Positions 16,434 to 24,217 of a stretch of DNA of 64,000 nt are shown piece by piece; the stretch's first letter is position 1; every line of letters begins with the position of its first letter. The DNA comes from an uncultured Bacteroidota bacterium (GTDB lineage: Bacteria; Bacteroidota; Bacteroidia; Bacteroidales; WCHB1-69), in assembly GCA_902786595.1 (NCBI GenBank), contig CADADB010000010.1, forward strand, positions 26,406 through 90,405, read 5' to 3'. The notes beneath the pieces are model-generated. The model did not search any database. It saw only the letters and a list, made by a program, of their open reading frames with translations, and was not told where the DNA came from. The position numbers and the translations under genes are program-made.

Positions 16434-16442
16434 GCAAAAGTA
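16434..16442 (-). promoter_or_regulatory. Promoter of the DUF3990/XRE operon
   Basis: TACTTTTGC on the minus strand, 25 nt before the start codon at 16408, fits the TAnnTTTG -7 element. Confidence 0.65.
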
Positions 16443-16477
16443 CATTTTTTTTGATATGGAAGTCCAATAAAAAAGAA

Positions 16478-16486
16478 TATTTTTGC
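16478..16486 (+). promoter_or_regulatory. Promoter of the thioesterase gene
   Basis: TATTTTTGC, 18 nt before the ATG at 16505; divergent from the DUF3990 promoter. Confidence 0.65.
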
Positions 16487-16504
16487 ACCCCAAAACATCC
16501 TACT

Positions 16505-16888
16505 ATGACCGAATTTAACACCCTGATCGGTCTCCGCCACAGCGAGCAGCTGGTGGTGGAGCACAAAGACACCGCCGCGGTCTATGGCTCCGGCGCGTTG
16601 GAGGTGTTCGCCACCCCCGCGATGATCGCCCTGATGGAGAAAACCTGCCTGATGGCCGTGTGCGACAAAATCGGCGAAGGCAACACCACCGTCGGTATTG
16701 CCGTCAATATCAAGCACCTGAAAGCCAGTCCCGTGGGCGCGACCATCCGCTGCGAGGCCGAACTCATCGAAGTCGATCGTCGCCGCCTGGTTTTTTCCGT
16801 GAAGTGCTTCGAGGGCGAAATGCTCGTTGGCGAAGGTGTCCACGAACGGTTCGTGGTGGAGAGCGCGAAGTTCATGGCGAAATTCTGA
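16505..16888 (+). CDS. FlK-like hotdog thioesterase
   Basis: A 127-residue protein of the usual single-hotdog length. The order VFATPAMIALMEKTC, TVGIAVNIKHLKASPVG and HERFVV follows the fluoroacetyl-CoA thioesterase-like family, in which a Thr, Glu/Asp and His support hydrolysis of short acyl-CoA thioesters. Here the candidate residues are in ATPAM and NIKHL. True fluoroacetyl-CoA activity is not implied; most Bacteroidetes members have unknown acyl substrates. The ATG at 16505 lies just behind a promoter. The next gene begins 5 nt after the stop. Confidence 0.8.
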   Translation: MTEFNTLIGLRHSEQLVVEHKDTAAVYGSGALEVFATPAMIALMEKTCLMAVCDKIGEGNTTVGIAVNIKHLKASPVGATIRCEAELIEVDRRRLVFSVKCFEGEMLVGEGVHERFVVESAKFMAKF

Positions 16889-16893
16889 AAAGT

Positions 16894-17427
16894 ATGAACC
16901 AGCTAAAACGTTTGTTTACAGCGATTTTTGCGGTTGCGGTGTTCCTGGTTGTCGCGGCCTCCTGCTGTATGGCGCAGAACACCTCTTCCGCCCATGTTCT
17001 CGGCCACTACACCTACCAGCACGCCTTTGACTATGACCTCGATGGAGCCCACCTTGATGTACACGAGACCGGCACGATGGACTTCCACCCCGATGGCACC
17101 GCCCTCGACTCTGCCCGGCAAGTCTATACCGCCACCCTTCAGGACAGTAGTATTGTGACGTGGGTGTTCAACTATGTCAGTCCCAGCAAGTGGCGTTTGG
17201 AGGGTGAGGATTTCTACTTCGCCGGCATTAAAGAAACCTTCCGAATGGAGGTGGTTGAAGGCGACAAAGAGAACGAACTGGCTCAGGAAATCATCAAGGT
17301 CGTCAGCGGCAGCATTGACTACGAGTACAAGTTCCATTTAGACACGCTGACGGACCAGAAACTGCAGTGGAGCTTCACCTACCGCGACGGCCACAGCGAC
17401 ACGTGGGAGTTCTATCGAGTCAAGTAG
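16894..17427 (+). CDS. Exported protein, unknown function
   Basis: A 177-residue protein with a signal peptide (KRLFTAIFAVAVFLVVAASCCMAQ; cleavage after MAQ or lipidation at a Cys are both possible). The mature domain is beta-rich, with VLGHYTYQHAFDYDLDGAHLDVHETGTMDFHPDGTALDSARQVY resembling small lipocalin-like or DUF-type exported domains in Bacteroidetes. It follows the thioesterase by 5 nt, so they probably share a transcript, although no functional link is obvious. Confidence 0.7.
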   Translation: MNQLKRLFTAIFAVAVFLVVAASCCMAQNTSSAHVLGHYTYQHAFDYDLDGAHLDVHETGTMDFHPDGTALDSARQVYTATLQDSSIVTWVFNYVSPSKWRLEGEDFYFAGIKETFRMEVVEGDKENELAQEIIKVVSGSIDYEYKFHLDTLTDQKLQWSFTYRDGHSDTWEFYRVK

Positions 17428-17460
17428 TGACTTTTTCCGCTAAATGAAAATCTTTCCCTG

Positions 17461-17478
17461 TATTTTTGCTACTTTTGC
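17461..17478 (+). promoter_or_regulatory. Adjacent promoter elements before the GIN lipoprotein gene
   Basis: TATTTTTGC (17461-17469) and TACTTTTGC (17470-17478) lie back to back, 29 to 38 nt before the ATG at 17507. Either fits the TAnnTTTG consensus. Confidence 0.65.
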
Positions 17479-17506
17479 CGCCGGAAAATTCTAAACTAAA
17501 ACAAAT

Positions 17507-18211
17507 ATGAAAAACATTGTCATTCTGCTGTCGTTGAGCATCTTTTTTTTCGGATGCACAAAAGATTGGGGTACTCCTGCCACCAAAAACTATCCTATCA
17601 ACGGGGCATACACGAAACTTGATGTGAGCAATGCTTTCGAGGTGACGGTCAGCGACCAAGTGACAGAGGTGGTCGTCACGGTGGGCGAGCTGGCGCACGA
17701 CAGGGTGGTGGTAAAAGCGGTTAATGGTGAATTGCAAATCGGATTCAAACCGAACACAATGTATAACGGAAAAGCCACTGCCGTCATCCCTGCCACTGCC
17801 AACCTGTACGGCCTTGATCTCAGCGGGGCCTCCTCATTCACAGGAGATCTTAGAGGGAACAATGTGAACATAGAACTTTCCGGTGCGTCAACCTATCGGG
17901 GCTCTATCGAAGCCGCTGAACTGGACATTGACTTGTCAGGGGCTTCGGATGCCATTATAAACGGTGTTTGCCAGACCAAGATGGAGATAGACCTGAGCGG
18001 GGCCAGCACTTTGAAAGCAGCTGACCTTTCGGCCATGTCGGTGTATGGGGTGATGAGTGGCGCCAGCGATGCCGATGTCACGGTCTGCTCTGCTCTGAAT
18101 GTGGAACTCAGCGGTGCCAGTACGCTCACGTACGGGACCTCCTCTGAAGAGTGTCATCCTAATATCAACTGCCCTGCATCTGGCAGCTCGGATGTCAAGC
18201 CGCGTCATTAG
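17507..18211 (+). CDS. DUF2807 (GIN) adhesin-head lipoprotein
   Basis: A 234-residue lipoprotein: signal with lipobox FFGC, Cys17. The mature part is a DUF2807 / putative auto-transporter adhesin head GIN domain, recognisable from YTKLDVSNAFEVTVSDQ and from five or more repeats of xLSGAS (DLSGASSFTG, ELSGASTYRG, DLSGASDAII) that form rungs of a right-handed beta structure. Surface or periplasmic location is expected. The exact role is unknown; the family is common in Bacteroidetes envelopes. Confidence 0.85.
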   Translation: MKNIVILLSLSIFFFGCTKDWGTPATKNYPINGAYTKLDVSNAFEVTVSDQVTEVVVTVGELAHDRVVVKAVNGELQIGFKPNTMYNGKATAVIPATANLYGLDLSGASSFTGDLRGNNVNIELSGASTYRGSIEAAELDIDLSGASDAIINGVCQTKMEIDLSGASTLKAADLSAMSVYGVMSGASDADVTVCSALNVELSGASTLTYGTSSEECHPNINCPASGSSDVKPRH

Positions 18212-18239
18212 CAACGTTGCTATTTTAACCCGTTGTTCT

Positions 18240-18989
18240 ATGGACTTCCACATTTACGGCGTTCCCGAAAAACCGACCCTCTTGCTGCTTCCCGGCTTGG
18301 GTGTGTCGCATGAGATTTTCCTTCCGTTGATAGAATTGCTGAAGGGGGACTTCCGCATCATCACGGTGGATGTTGACGGATTCCTGCTCGGCAAGCCCTC
18401 GCGTTTCACCTCCGTCGATGATCAGGCGGCGCAGGCCATCCGCTATGTGCAGGAGAACCTCGGCGGACGGTTGGATGTCGCCTACGGGCTCTCGTTGGGC
18501 GGCAAAATCCTCTCGCGAATGCTGGAACGCAACGAAATCACCATCGACCACGCCATTATGGATGCCGCGCCGCTGCTGCCGCTGCCCAAATGGACCGTGG
18601 GACCGCTTCGCTACTACCAAGCTCTCAATGTCTGGACCTGCTACCACTGGACCGGATTCTGGCGGTGGCTTTTCCACTCGCACTACTTCGATGTGCTGCT
18701 GGATGAAGTGAGGAAAGTTTTCCCATCGGACAAAACACGCGCTGTGTTAGAAGGCTACAAATCGGTATATACCAACAAATTGGAATCTATTCACGGAGCT
18801 GACATCCACTACTGGCACGGCACCAAGGAGGCCTTTGTGGCGAAGCCGCAGGCCAAACACCTGCTCTTGCTTTGTCCGGATGCGCACGTGGAGGTCTTCC
18901 CGAAGATGAACCACGGACAACTATTGGTGGACCACCCGGAGGAGGTGGCGCGGAGAATCTCTGAAATCTCTGAAAACAAGTTATCGTAA
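18240..18989 (+). CDS. Alpha/beta hydrolase
   Basis: A 249-residue cytosolic protein from the ATG at 18240. It shows LLLLPGLGVSHEIF (oxyanion loop), the nucleophile elbow YGLSLGGK (Ser in G-x-S-x-G) and a late HYWHGTKEAFV and MNHGQLLVDHPEEV, which supplies the catalytic His. The substrate is unknown; it may be an esterase, lipase or thioesterase. The stop is followed after 2 nt by the EamA transporter start, so the two genes are coupled. Confidence 0.85.
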   Translation: MDFHIYGVPEKPTLLLLPGLGVSHEIFLPLIELLKGDFRIITVDVDGFLLGKPSRFTSVDDQAAQAIRYVQENLGGRLDVAYGLSLGGKILSRMLERNEITIDHAIMDAAPLLPLPKWTVGPLRYYQALNVWTCYHWTGFWRWLFHSHYFDVLLDEVRKVFPSDKTRAVLEGYKSVYTNKLESIHGADIHYWHGTKEAFVAKPQAKHLLLLCPDAHVEVFPKMNHGQLLVDHPEEVARRISEISENKLS

Positions 18990-18991
18990 TA

Positions 18992-19972
18992 ATGTTCGTA
19001 GGTGAGCTGATATCCCTATTCGTTGCCCTTTCGTGGACCGCCACGGCACTCTTTGCCGAGGTGGGCTCGAAACGCATGGGCTCGTTGCCGTTCAACACGA
19101 TCCGGATGACGATGTCGCTGTGCTTCCTTGTCCTCACCCTATGGTTGGTGATGGGCGTCCCCTACCCGCGCTATGCCGATGGTGGCACCTGGGGCTGGCT
19201 ACTGCTCTCGGGCGTGGTCGGCTACGTCATCGGTGACTACTGCCTGATGCAGGGCTACATCCACATCGGGTCTCGTTTCGGACAGCTCTTCATGACCCTT
19301 TCGGCCCCCACGGCAGCCCTCACGGGACGAATCCTTCTTGGCGAACAGATGCGCCCGATTGCCATCCTCGGGATGGTGGTCACCCTGAGCGGCATCGCCC
19401 TGTCGATTCTCTCGAAAAACGATGATTCGGAACATCACGGATTGCGTTTCAAGTTGCCCGCCAAGGGCATCTTCTACGCGGCGATGGCCGGCATCTGCCA
19501 AGGTTTCGGACTGGTACTCAGCAAGATGGGACTCCAACACTACGATGCGGCGCTTACAGCACTCAACATTTCCCAGGATGCGGTTTTTGAGGGCGCATTG
19601 CTGCCGTTGCCGGTTAGTATCTGCGTGCCCTTCGCCGCCACCACCATCCGCGCCTACATCGGGTTGGCGGGCTTCTTCCTGTCGTTGATGCTGTTCAGCA
19701 AGGACGGATTGGCGAAACTGCGCAGCGCCTTCCACGACCGCAAGGCGATGTGGTGCGTGTTCGCCTCCACCATCTTCGGCCCGTTCATCGGGGTCAGCGC
19801 GTCGCTCTTGGCCACGATGTACACCTCTGCGGGCATCGCGCAGACCATCTTCGCCCTCACGCCCATCCTAATCATCGCCCCGGCGGCCATCCTGTTCCAC
19901 CAAAAGGTGACCGTTCGCGAAGTCATCGGTGCCGTCATCAGCGTGGCGGGGGTATGTTTGTTCTTCGTATAG
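18992..19972 (+). CDS. EamA/DMT-family transporter
   Basis: A 326-residue inner-membrane protein with about ten hydrophobic helices arranged as two related halves, typical of the drug/metabolite transporter superfamily. The segment LLLSGVVGYVIGDYCLMQGYIHIGSRFGQLFMTLSAPTAAL and the second-half GVSASLLATMYTSAGIAQTIFALTPILIIAPAAILF are the EamA repeats. Substrate cannot be assigned. It follows the hydrolase by 2 nt. A dispersed hairpin repeat begins one base after its stop. Confidence 0.85.
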   Translation: MFVGELISLFVALSWTATALFAEVGSKRMGSLPFNTIRMTMSLCFLVLTLWLVMGVPYPRYADGGTWGWLLLSGVVGYVIGDYCLMQGYIHIGSRFGQLFMTLSAPTAALTGRILLGEQMRPIAILGMVVTLSGIALSILSKNDDSEHHGLRFKLPAKGIFYAAMAGICQGFGLVLSKMGLQHYDAALTALNISQDAVFEGALLPLPVSICVPFAATTIRAYIGLAGFFLSLMLFSKDGLAKLRSAFHDRKAMWCVFASTIFGPFIGVSASLLATMYTSAGIAQTIFALTPILIIAPAAILFHQKVTVREVIGAVISVAGVCLFFV

Positions 19973-20041
19973 TCTCCCGCGGACAACACTAATTTGCGAA
20001 GAAAAAAAAGTCTGCGATATTCTGCGAGTTCTGCGGGAGAA
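19973..20041. repeat. Dispersed hairpin repeat, copy A
   Basis: It begins TCTCCCGC, ends CTGCGGGAGA, and contains the internal pair TTTGCGAAG and TCTGCGA. It starts one base after the EamA stop codon. Slightly diverged from copies B to F. Confidence 0.75.
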
Positions 20042-20056
20042 TTATCGGAAAAATAG

Positions 20057-20065
20057 TACTTTTGC
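20057..20065 (+). promoter_or_regulatory. Promoter of the flavodoxin-lipoprotein gene
   Basis: TACTTTTGC, 25 nt before the ATG at 20091. Confidence 0.6.
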
Positions 20066-20090
20066 ATCTCAAATTTCAAAGTACAATCGT

Positions 20091-20933
20091 ATGAAAAGTC
20101 CCAAACTGATACTGCTCCTCGCAGTCGTGACGCTGACCGCCGTTTCCTGCGGTTCCAAGAAAGAAACCCCGAAAGAGGAAGCCCCCAAGATGCTGGTTCT
20201 CTACTACTCCCAGACCGGCAACACCAAGGCCGTGGCGGAGGAAATCGCCAACAAACTCGGTGCCGACATCGAGGAAATCACGATGGTAGAACCCTACGAC
20301 CCTGATTTCCAGGCGACCATCGATCGTTGCAAGAAAGATCAAGAGCAGGGCATCCTCCCTGAGATTCAACCCGTCAAAGCGGACATCGCCAACTATGACG
20401 TCGTCTTCCTCGGCTTCCCCGTGTGGTTCGGGACGTATGCGCCGCCTGTGACCACCTTCCTCAACAGTGCTGACTTCAGCGGCAAGAAGATTGTGCCGTT
20501 CTGCACCTTCGGCAGCGGCGGACTGGAGTCCAGCGTGAAGGACTTGGCGGCGGCTGAGCCTGGTGCGGAGATCTTGCCCGGCTACGGAGTCCGCGCCGCC
20601 CGTCTGGAGGCGATGCCCAAGGAGGTGGACAATTTCTTGATAGTCAACGGATTCCTTGAAGGCAAATATGTCCAGTTAGCGGACTTTCCCGTGCAGCACG
20701 AGGCAAGCGCTGACGAGGCCGCCATCTTCGACGCGGCTGTCGATGGTTACCCGATGATCCACGCCAAGGCCAAGACGGTGGCCTCCCGCGACATCCCCGA
20801 CGGCACGGAATACCTCTTCACCGCCGTCAACCTTCCTCGCGAGGACAAGCCGGACATGCCCACCGACGAAATCCAAGTTTTTGTGACGGTGGAGAAAGAC
20901 AAAGCGCCGGTGTTCACGAAGGTGATACGGTAG
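20091..20933 (+). CDS. Flavodoxin-domain lipoprotein
   Basis: A 280-residue lipoprotein (lipobox AVSC, Cys20). The mature protein has a flavodoxin fold: MLVLYYSQTGNTKAVAEEIANKL is the FMN phosphate loop, and VVFLGFPVWFGTYAPPV and IVPFCTFGSGGLESSVKDL are the later FMN loops. About 100 extra C-terminal residues (from DFPVQHEASADEAAIFD) add a small beta domain found in similar Bacteroidetes proteins. A lipid anchor puts this flavoprotein in the envelope, which is unusual for flavodoxins. Redox partner unknown. Confidence 0.85.
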   Translation: MKSPKLILLLAVVTLTAVSCGSKKETPKEEAPKMLVLYYSQTGNTKAVAEEIANKLGADIEEITMVEPYDPDFQATIDRCKKDQEQGILPEIQPVKADIANYDVVFLGFPVWFGTYAPPVTTFLNSADFSGKKIVPFCTFGSGGLESSVKDLAAAEPGAEILPGYGVRAARLEAMPKEVDNFLIVNGFLEGKYVQLADFPVQHEASADEAAIFDAAVDGYPMIHAKAKTVASRDIPDGTEYLFTAVNLPREDKPDMPTDEIQVFVTVEKDKAPVFTKVIR

Positions 20934-20940
20934 TTTGTTT

Positions 20941-21003
20941 TCCCGCATATTACGCTGATTTTCGCAGAAAAAAGATCTGCGTCAGTCTGCGAAGTTTGCG
21001 GGA
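20941..21003. repeat. Dispersed hairpin repeat, copy B
   Basis: Runs from TCCCGC to TTTGCGGGA with the internal pair TTCGCAGAAA and GATCTGCGTCAG. It begins 8 nt after the flavodoxin-lipoprotein stop codon. Confidence 0.8.
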
Positions 21004-21074
21004 AAAAATACGACAAACTGCAACCTTTTGACACTTTTGCGTCATTATTGTAAAGTTGTTTAAATGAACTCAAT

Positions 21075-23096
21075 ATGAAAAACATCCCCCTTGTGCTGGT
21101 CATTCTTTCGTTGCTGTTCTCGGGCATAGCGCAGGAGCACGAAAACCGTGACTATCGTGCTGAACTTGATTTGCTGGGTGGCTTTCCCCTCTTTGCGCTC
21201 GCACCTGACGGAACCTGTTGGCTGACATCGGGGCGGGGCAAAGTCTATTACACCGATGACATCCACTCCGACTGGCATTGTGCCTCACCGCTCTTTCTCG
21301 TTAACGATAACACTTGGATAACCGTAAATCAACTCTCTTTTATAGACACGAACACCGCCGTAGCCGTCACATACGACGAGTGGGGAAAATGGAGTCATTG
21401 CTATCGCACTGAAAACCATGGCAAAAGTTGGTTTCAGCAAGCCGTAAGCGGGGATGTAGTTCTCCGACAAGTTTGCACAGATGGCCAAGGTCATATTTGG
21501 TTGACTGGATCCGGCAAAGAAGCTGTTCTCTATTATTCCGAAGACCATGGCGTAACCTTCACGCCACTGGAACGGCCGGTTATTTCAACAGATTGGGTAA
21601 ATGTCACGGCATTTGACATGCGCGACGGGCTGTATGGCTTAGCTGGAGTCAACATCAAGCACGACACTTTTCCGCTCATGCTGACGGAAGACAATTGGCG
21701 CACTTCAAAACGGATTCCCTCTCCGTTAGGAGAAAGCAAAGAAATCAACAAAGTATTGATATGGAATGATTTATGGGTGATTCGGCAAGGAAGGGAGGTC
21801 TATTACTCCTCTTCTCAAAACCTTCAGTGGCAGCGTTTTCCGGTCAAGGTCACGGATTTTTATCCTGACAGGGAACGCGGACATCTGATTGCCATCACCG
21901 ACAATCTTGACTTGCTTGATTTCAGCTCCCCCACGGATTACCGGCCGTTCACCGGCGAACCACTGCCCGCAAAGCCTGCAGAGGCCGCTGTCTATCACGG
22001 AAAATTGTATGTATGGACGGTCGGTGGCTTCCTCTGCAAGGCAGACGAGGATGGGGTGGTTTTCGCTTTCCGTGGCTATACTTCGGATGAGGGCATCGAA
22101 AAACCCTATATGGTGAGGGACGGCGGCAAGCAGCTTTGGGGCGTTGACTTCCGCAACACGCTCTGCTTCGCCGACAAATTGGATGGCAGATGGTATCGCA
22201 AGCAGTATCTCCCAATGGATGTCGAAACATTCAAACTATTAAGTGACAGTGTGGCGCTGTTTTGGGACGGGCAGCGGCATTACACGTACTCCCTTGCCGA
22301 CGATCAGCTGCGTCCGTACACCCTTTCCGCGCCTTTGGAGGGTTTTCTGAAAGCACCGATAATCGAGGTCGTTCTCTGCGGCGGGCTTACCAAATATCGT
22401 AGAGACACGGTCCGTTATCTTGTCACATCTGACGGCGATCTGCAGGCGAGCCATGCCACGTTGGTCTTGGACCAGTATGACCCCTGTTTTCCGAAAGCCA
22501 ACGCCAAATACAAACGGAAAAGCATAAAGTTCCCGCATACCGCCAGTCGTCACGAATTGGACAGCATCCTTCGCGACATCAACCGCGACTACGCCCGCAT
22601 TCCCAATATCGCCGAATTTCAAATCGCTGAAAAAGACCGCCGGAAATACTACAAACTATTGGACGAATTGGACAAAAAGGACATGATGTATGTGTACCCC
22701 AGAAGAAGAACTAATGCTTTTGATTATGATTATGCGGAGAATTTCTACCAATCAGTGCCAGATCGAATCGACACGCTGAGTGCCAACACAATACGGAAAA
22801 TCCTGTACAAAGATGAAAACTGGAGGACCACAGGCGGAGTCTATTGGTTCGAGGTTCAGATCATCAACAGCCGTCATGACACGCTCTGTTTCATCCATTT
22901 CAATTTGCGTAACGAATATGCCTGGTTCATCCCGTGGTTGACGGAATACAACGGCATCCCGTTCCGATGCTACAGCATTGCGCTTTCACGATGGGTCTCG
23001 GCCTGCCTTCCAGAGAAGTTTTACGTCAAAGGGAGTTTCGACAATGCCCGTTTACTGTTACAGATAGCGGACTATCTCTGGAAGCGGGAGGAATAG
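21075..23096 (+). CDS. Exported beta-propeller-like protein
   Basis: A 673-residue protein with a signal peptide (NIPLVLVILSLLFSGIAQ). The first 340 residues contain repeated blades with BNR/Ycf48-like features: CYRTENHGKSW, LYYSEDHGVTF, LTEDNWRTS, VYYSSSQNLQW. The remaining 330 residues are unlike any family I know. Expected in the periplasm or on the surface. No catalytic residues are evident. It is followed by an SDR gene with a different function, so the neighbourhood gives no clue to its job. Confidence 0.7.
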   Translation: MKNIPLVLVILSLLFSGIAQEHENRDYRAELDLLGGFPLFALAPDGTCWLTSGRGKVYYTDDIHSDWHCASPLFLVNDNTWITVNQLSFIDTNTAVAVTYDEWGKWSHCYRTENHGKSWFQQAVSGDVVLRQVCTDGQGHIWLTGSGKEAVLYYSEDHGVTFTPLERPVISTDWVNVTAFDMRDGLYGLAGVNIKHDTFPLMLTEDNWRTSKRIPSPLGESKEINKVLIWNDLWVIRQGREVYYSSSQNLQWQRFPVKVTDFYPDRERGHLIAITDNLDLLDFSSPTDYRPFTGEPLPAKPAEAAVYHGKLYVWTVGGFLCKADEDGVVFAFRGYTSDEGIEKPYMVRDGGKQLWGVDFRNTLCFADKLDGRWYRKQYLPMDVETFKLLSDSVALFWDGQRHYTYSLADDQLRPYTLSAPLEGFLKAPIIEVVLCGGLTKYRRDTVRYLVTSDGDLQASHATLVLDQYDPCFPKANAKYKRKSIKFPHTASRHELDSILRDINRDYARIPNIAEFQIAEKDRRKYYKLLDELDKKDMMYVYPRRRTNAFDYDYAENFYQSVPDRIDTLSANTIRKILYKDENWRTTGGVYWFEVQIINSRHDTLCFIHFNLRNEYAWFIPWLTEYNGIPFRCYSIALSRWVSACLPEKFYVKGSFDNARLLLQIADYLWKREE

Positions 23097-23185
23097 GGTT
23101 TACGGTAGTTTCCAAAATCTTCGGGAAAACCAATAAAAGTGTATTTTCGCGGCCTCTTATCAAACAAATTTCTAAACGTTAAACA

Positions 23186-23896
23186 ATGAAAGAAAAGACT
23201 GCATTCATCACTGGGGCCAACAAAGGAATCGGATTTGGCATTGCAAAACATCTCGGCTTGAGCGGCTGGAGAATCATCATCGGGGCGCGAAATCAGGAAC
23301 GTGCGGAGAAGGCCATCCGCGAGCTCACCGCCTTGGGCATCGATGTGCCCGGATGGGTATGCGTGGAACTGGCCGACCTTGCGAGCGTGGAAAACGCCGC
23401 CCGCGAGCTCAACGACAAACACCCTGAACTTGCGCTGTTGGTGAACAACGCCGGCATCCCGGGCGACATGGGCGTGGACAGCCTCCATACGGAACTCAGC
23501 GACATCCGGGCAACCCTTGACGTGAACTTTATCGGCACTTTCGCCCTCACCAAGCTGCTGATGCCTCTGCTTGCGAAGAACCACGGCCGGATTGTCAATG
23601 TCACCGTGCCGTCGGAAATCAGTCCCTACTGGCATCCGTTAGCCTACGTGACGAGCAAGGCCGCCCAAAACGCCATGATGGGCGTGATGGCCATCGAGTT
23701 CCAGCAGCACAACACCCCGTTGGAGATTTTCTCGGTGCACCCGGGTCCCACCACCACCGACCTCAACGGTAACATGAGTCTCCCCGGCTTCCACGACATT
23801 GACACGGTAGGAGAGAAGATGGCCGAGCTCATCAACGACGGTCAAAGCCACCAGGGCGAATTCGTGGAGCTTTACCCGATTGTGAAAGAAGATTAG
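23186..23896 (+). CDS. Short-chain dehydrogenase/reductase (SDR)
   Basis: A 236-residue cytosolic oxidoreductase. The NAD(P) motif TGANKGIG is at residues 9-16, NNAG follows LALLV, and the catalytic Y-x3-K is YVTSKAAQN, with the preceding Ser in TVPSEIS. A classical SDR of slightly short length; similar plant-like and bacterial proteins act on carbonyl compounds. The substrate cannot be told. Start ATG at 23186 lies downstream of a weak promoter-like TATTTTCGC near 23139. Confidence 0.85.
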   Translation: MKEKTAFITGANKGIGFGIAKHLGLSGWRIIIGARNQERAEKAIRELTALGIDVPGWVCVELADLASVENAARELNDKHPELALLVNNAGIPGDMGVDSLHTELSDIRATLDVNFIGTFALTKLLMPLLAKNHGRIVNVTVPSEISPYWHPLAYVTSKAAQNAMMGVMAIEFQQHNTPLEIFSVHPGPTTTDLNGNMSLPGFHDIDTVGEKMAELINDGQSHQGEFVELYPIVKED

Positions 23897-23907
23897 CCGA
23901 ATAGTTT

Positions 23908-23972
23908 TCCCGCAGAACTCGCTGATTTTGCGCGGAAAATGATCTGCGTTAATCTGCGAGATCTGCTGGAGA
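23908..23972. repeat. Dispersed hairpin repeat, copy C
   Basis: Begins TCCCGCAGAACTCGCTGATT and ends ATCTGCTGGAGA. It starts 12 nt after the SDR stop codon. The closing arm has one change (GCTGG for GCGGG). Confidence 0.75.
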
Positions 23973-23989
23973 AAGGAATATCGCTTGTC

Positions 23990-24072
23990 GGAAAAAAGTT
24001 GCATTACACATTCCAATAAATTGGAAAAAAGTTGTATTTTTGCAGTCTGAATCCTGGAAAAAAGTTGCATTA
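23990..24072 (+). promoter_or_regulatory. Three phased operator-like repeats over a promoter
   Basis: GGAAAAAAGTTGCATTA at 23990 and 24056 and the variant GGAAAAAAGTTGTATTT at 24023 recur with an exact 33-nt step. The middle copy overlaps the -7 element TATTTTTGC (24035-24043). The last copy touches the ATG at 24072. Confidence 0.75.
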
Positions 24073-24170
24073 TGCTGCGTAGAAAAATTGATAAAGTATT
24101 TTGCGACAAAAAAGCAAACACGAACTTGATTTTGTTTTGCCCGCTGAGGTATATGGCTATGTTTTTATGA
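24072..24170 (+). pseudogene. Remnant: first codons of a DUF4143/AAA_14 ATPase
   Basis: A 32-codon ORF whose first residues, MLRRKIDKVF, match the usual N-terminus of Bacteroidetes DUF4143 ATPases (MLxRKIDKxL). The sequence departs after about 18 codons and ends before the expected GARQVGKT P-loop, so the ATPase itself is gone. Its promoter and repeated operator at 23990-24072 are still intact. Confidence 0.6.
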
Positions 24171-24217
24171 ATATTACTTCTATTTGAAATCTTTCTAACC
24201 AAAGTTCTGAATTGACA

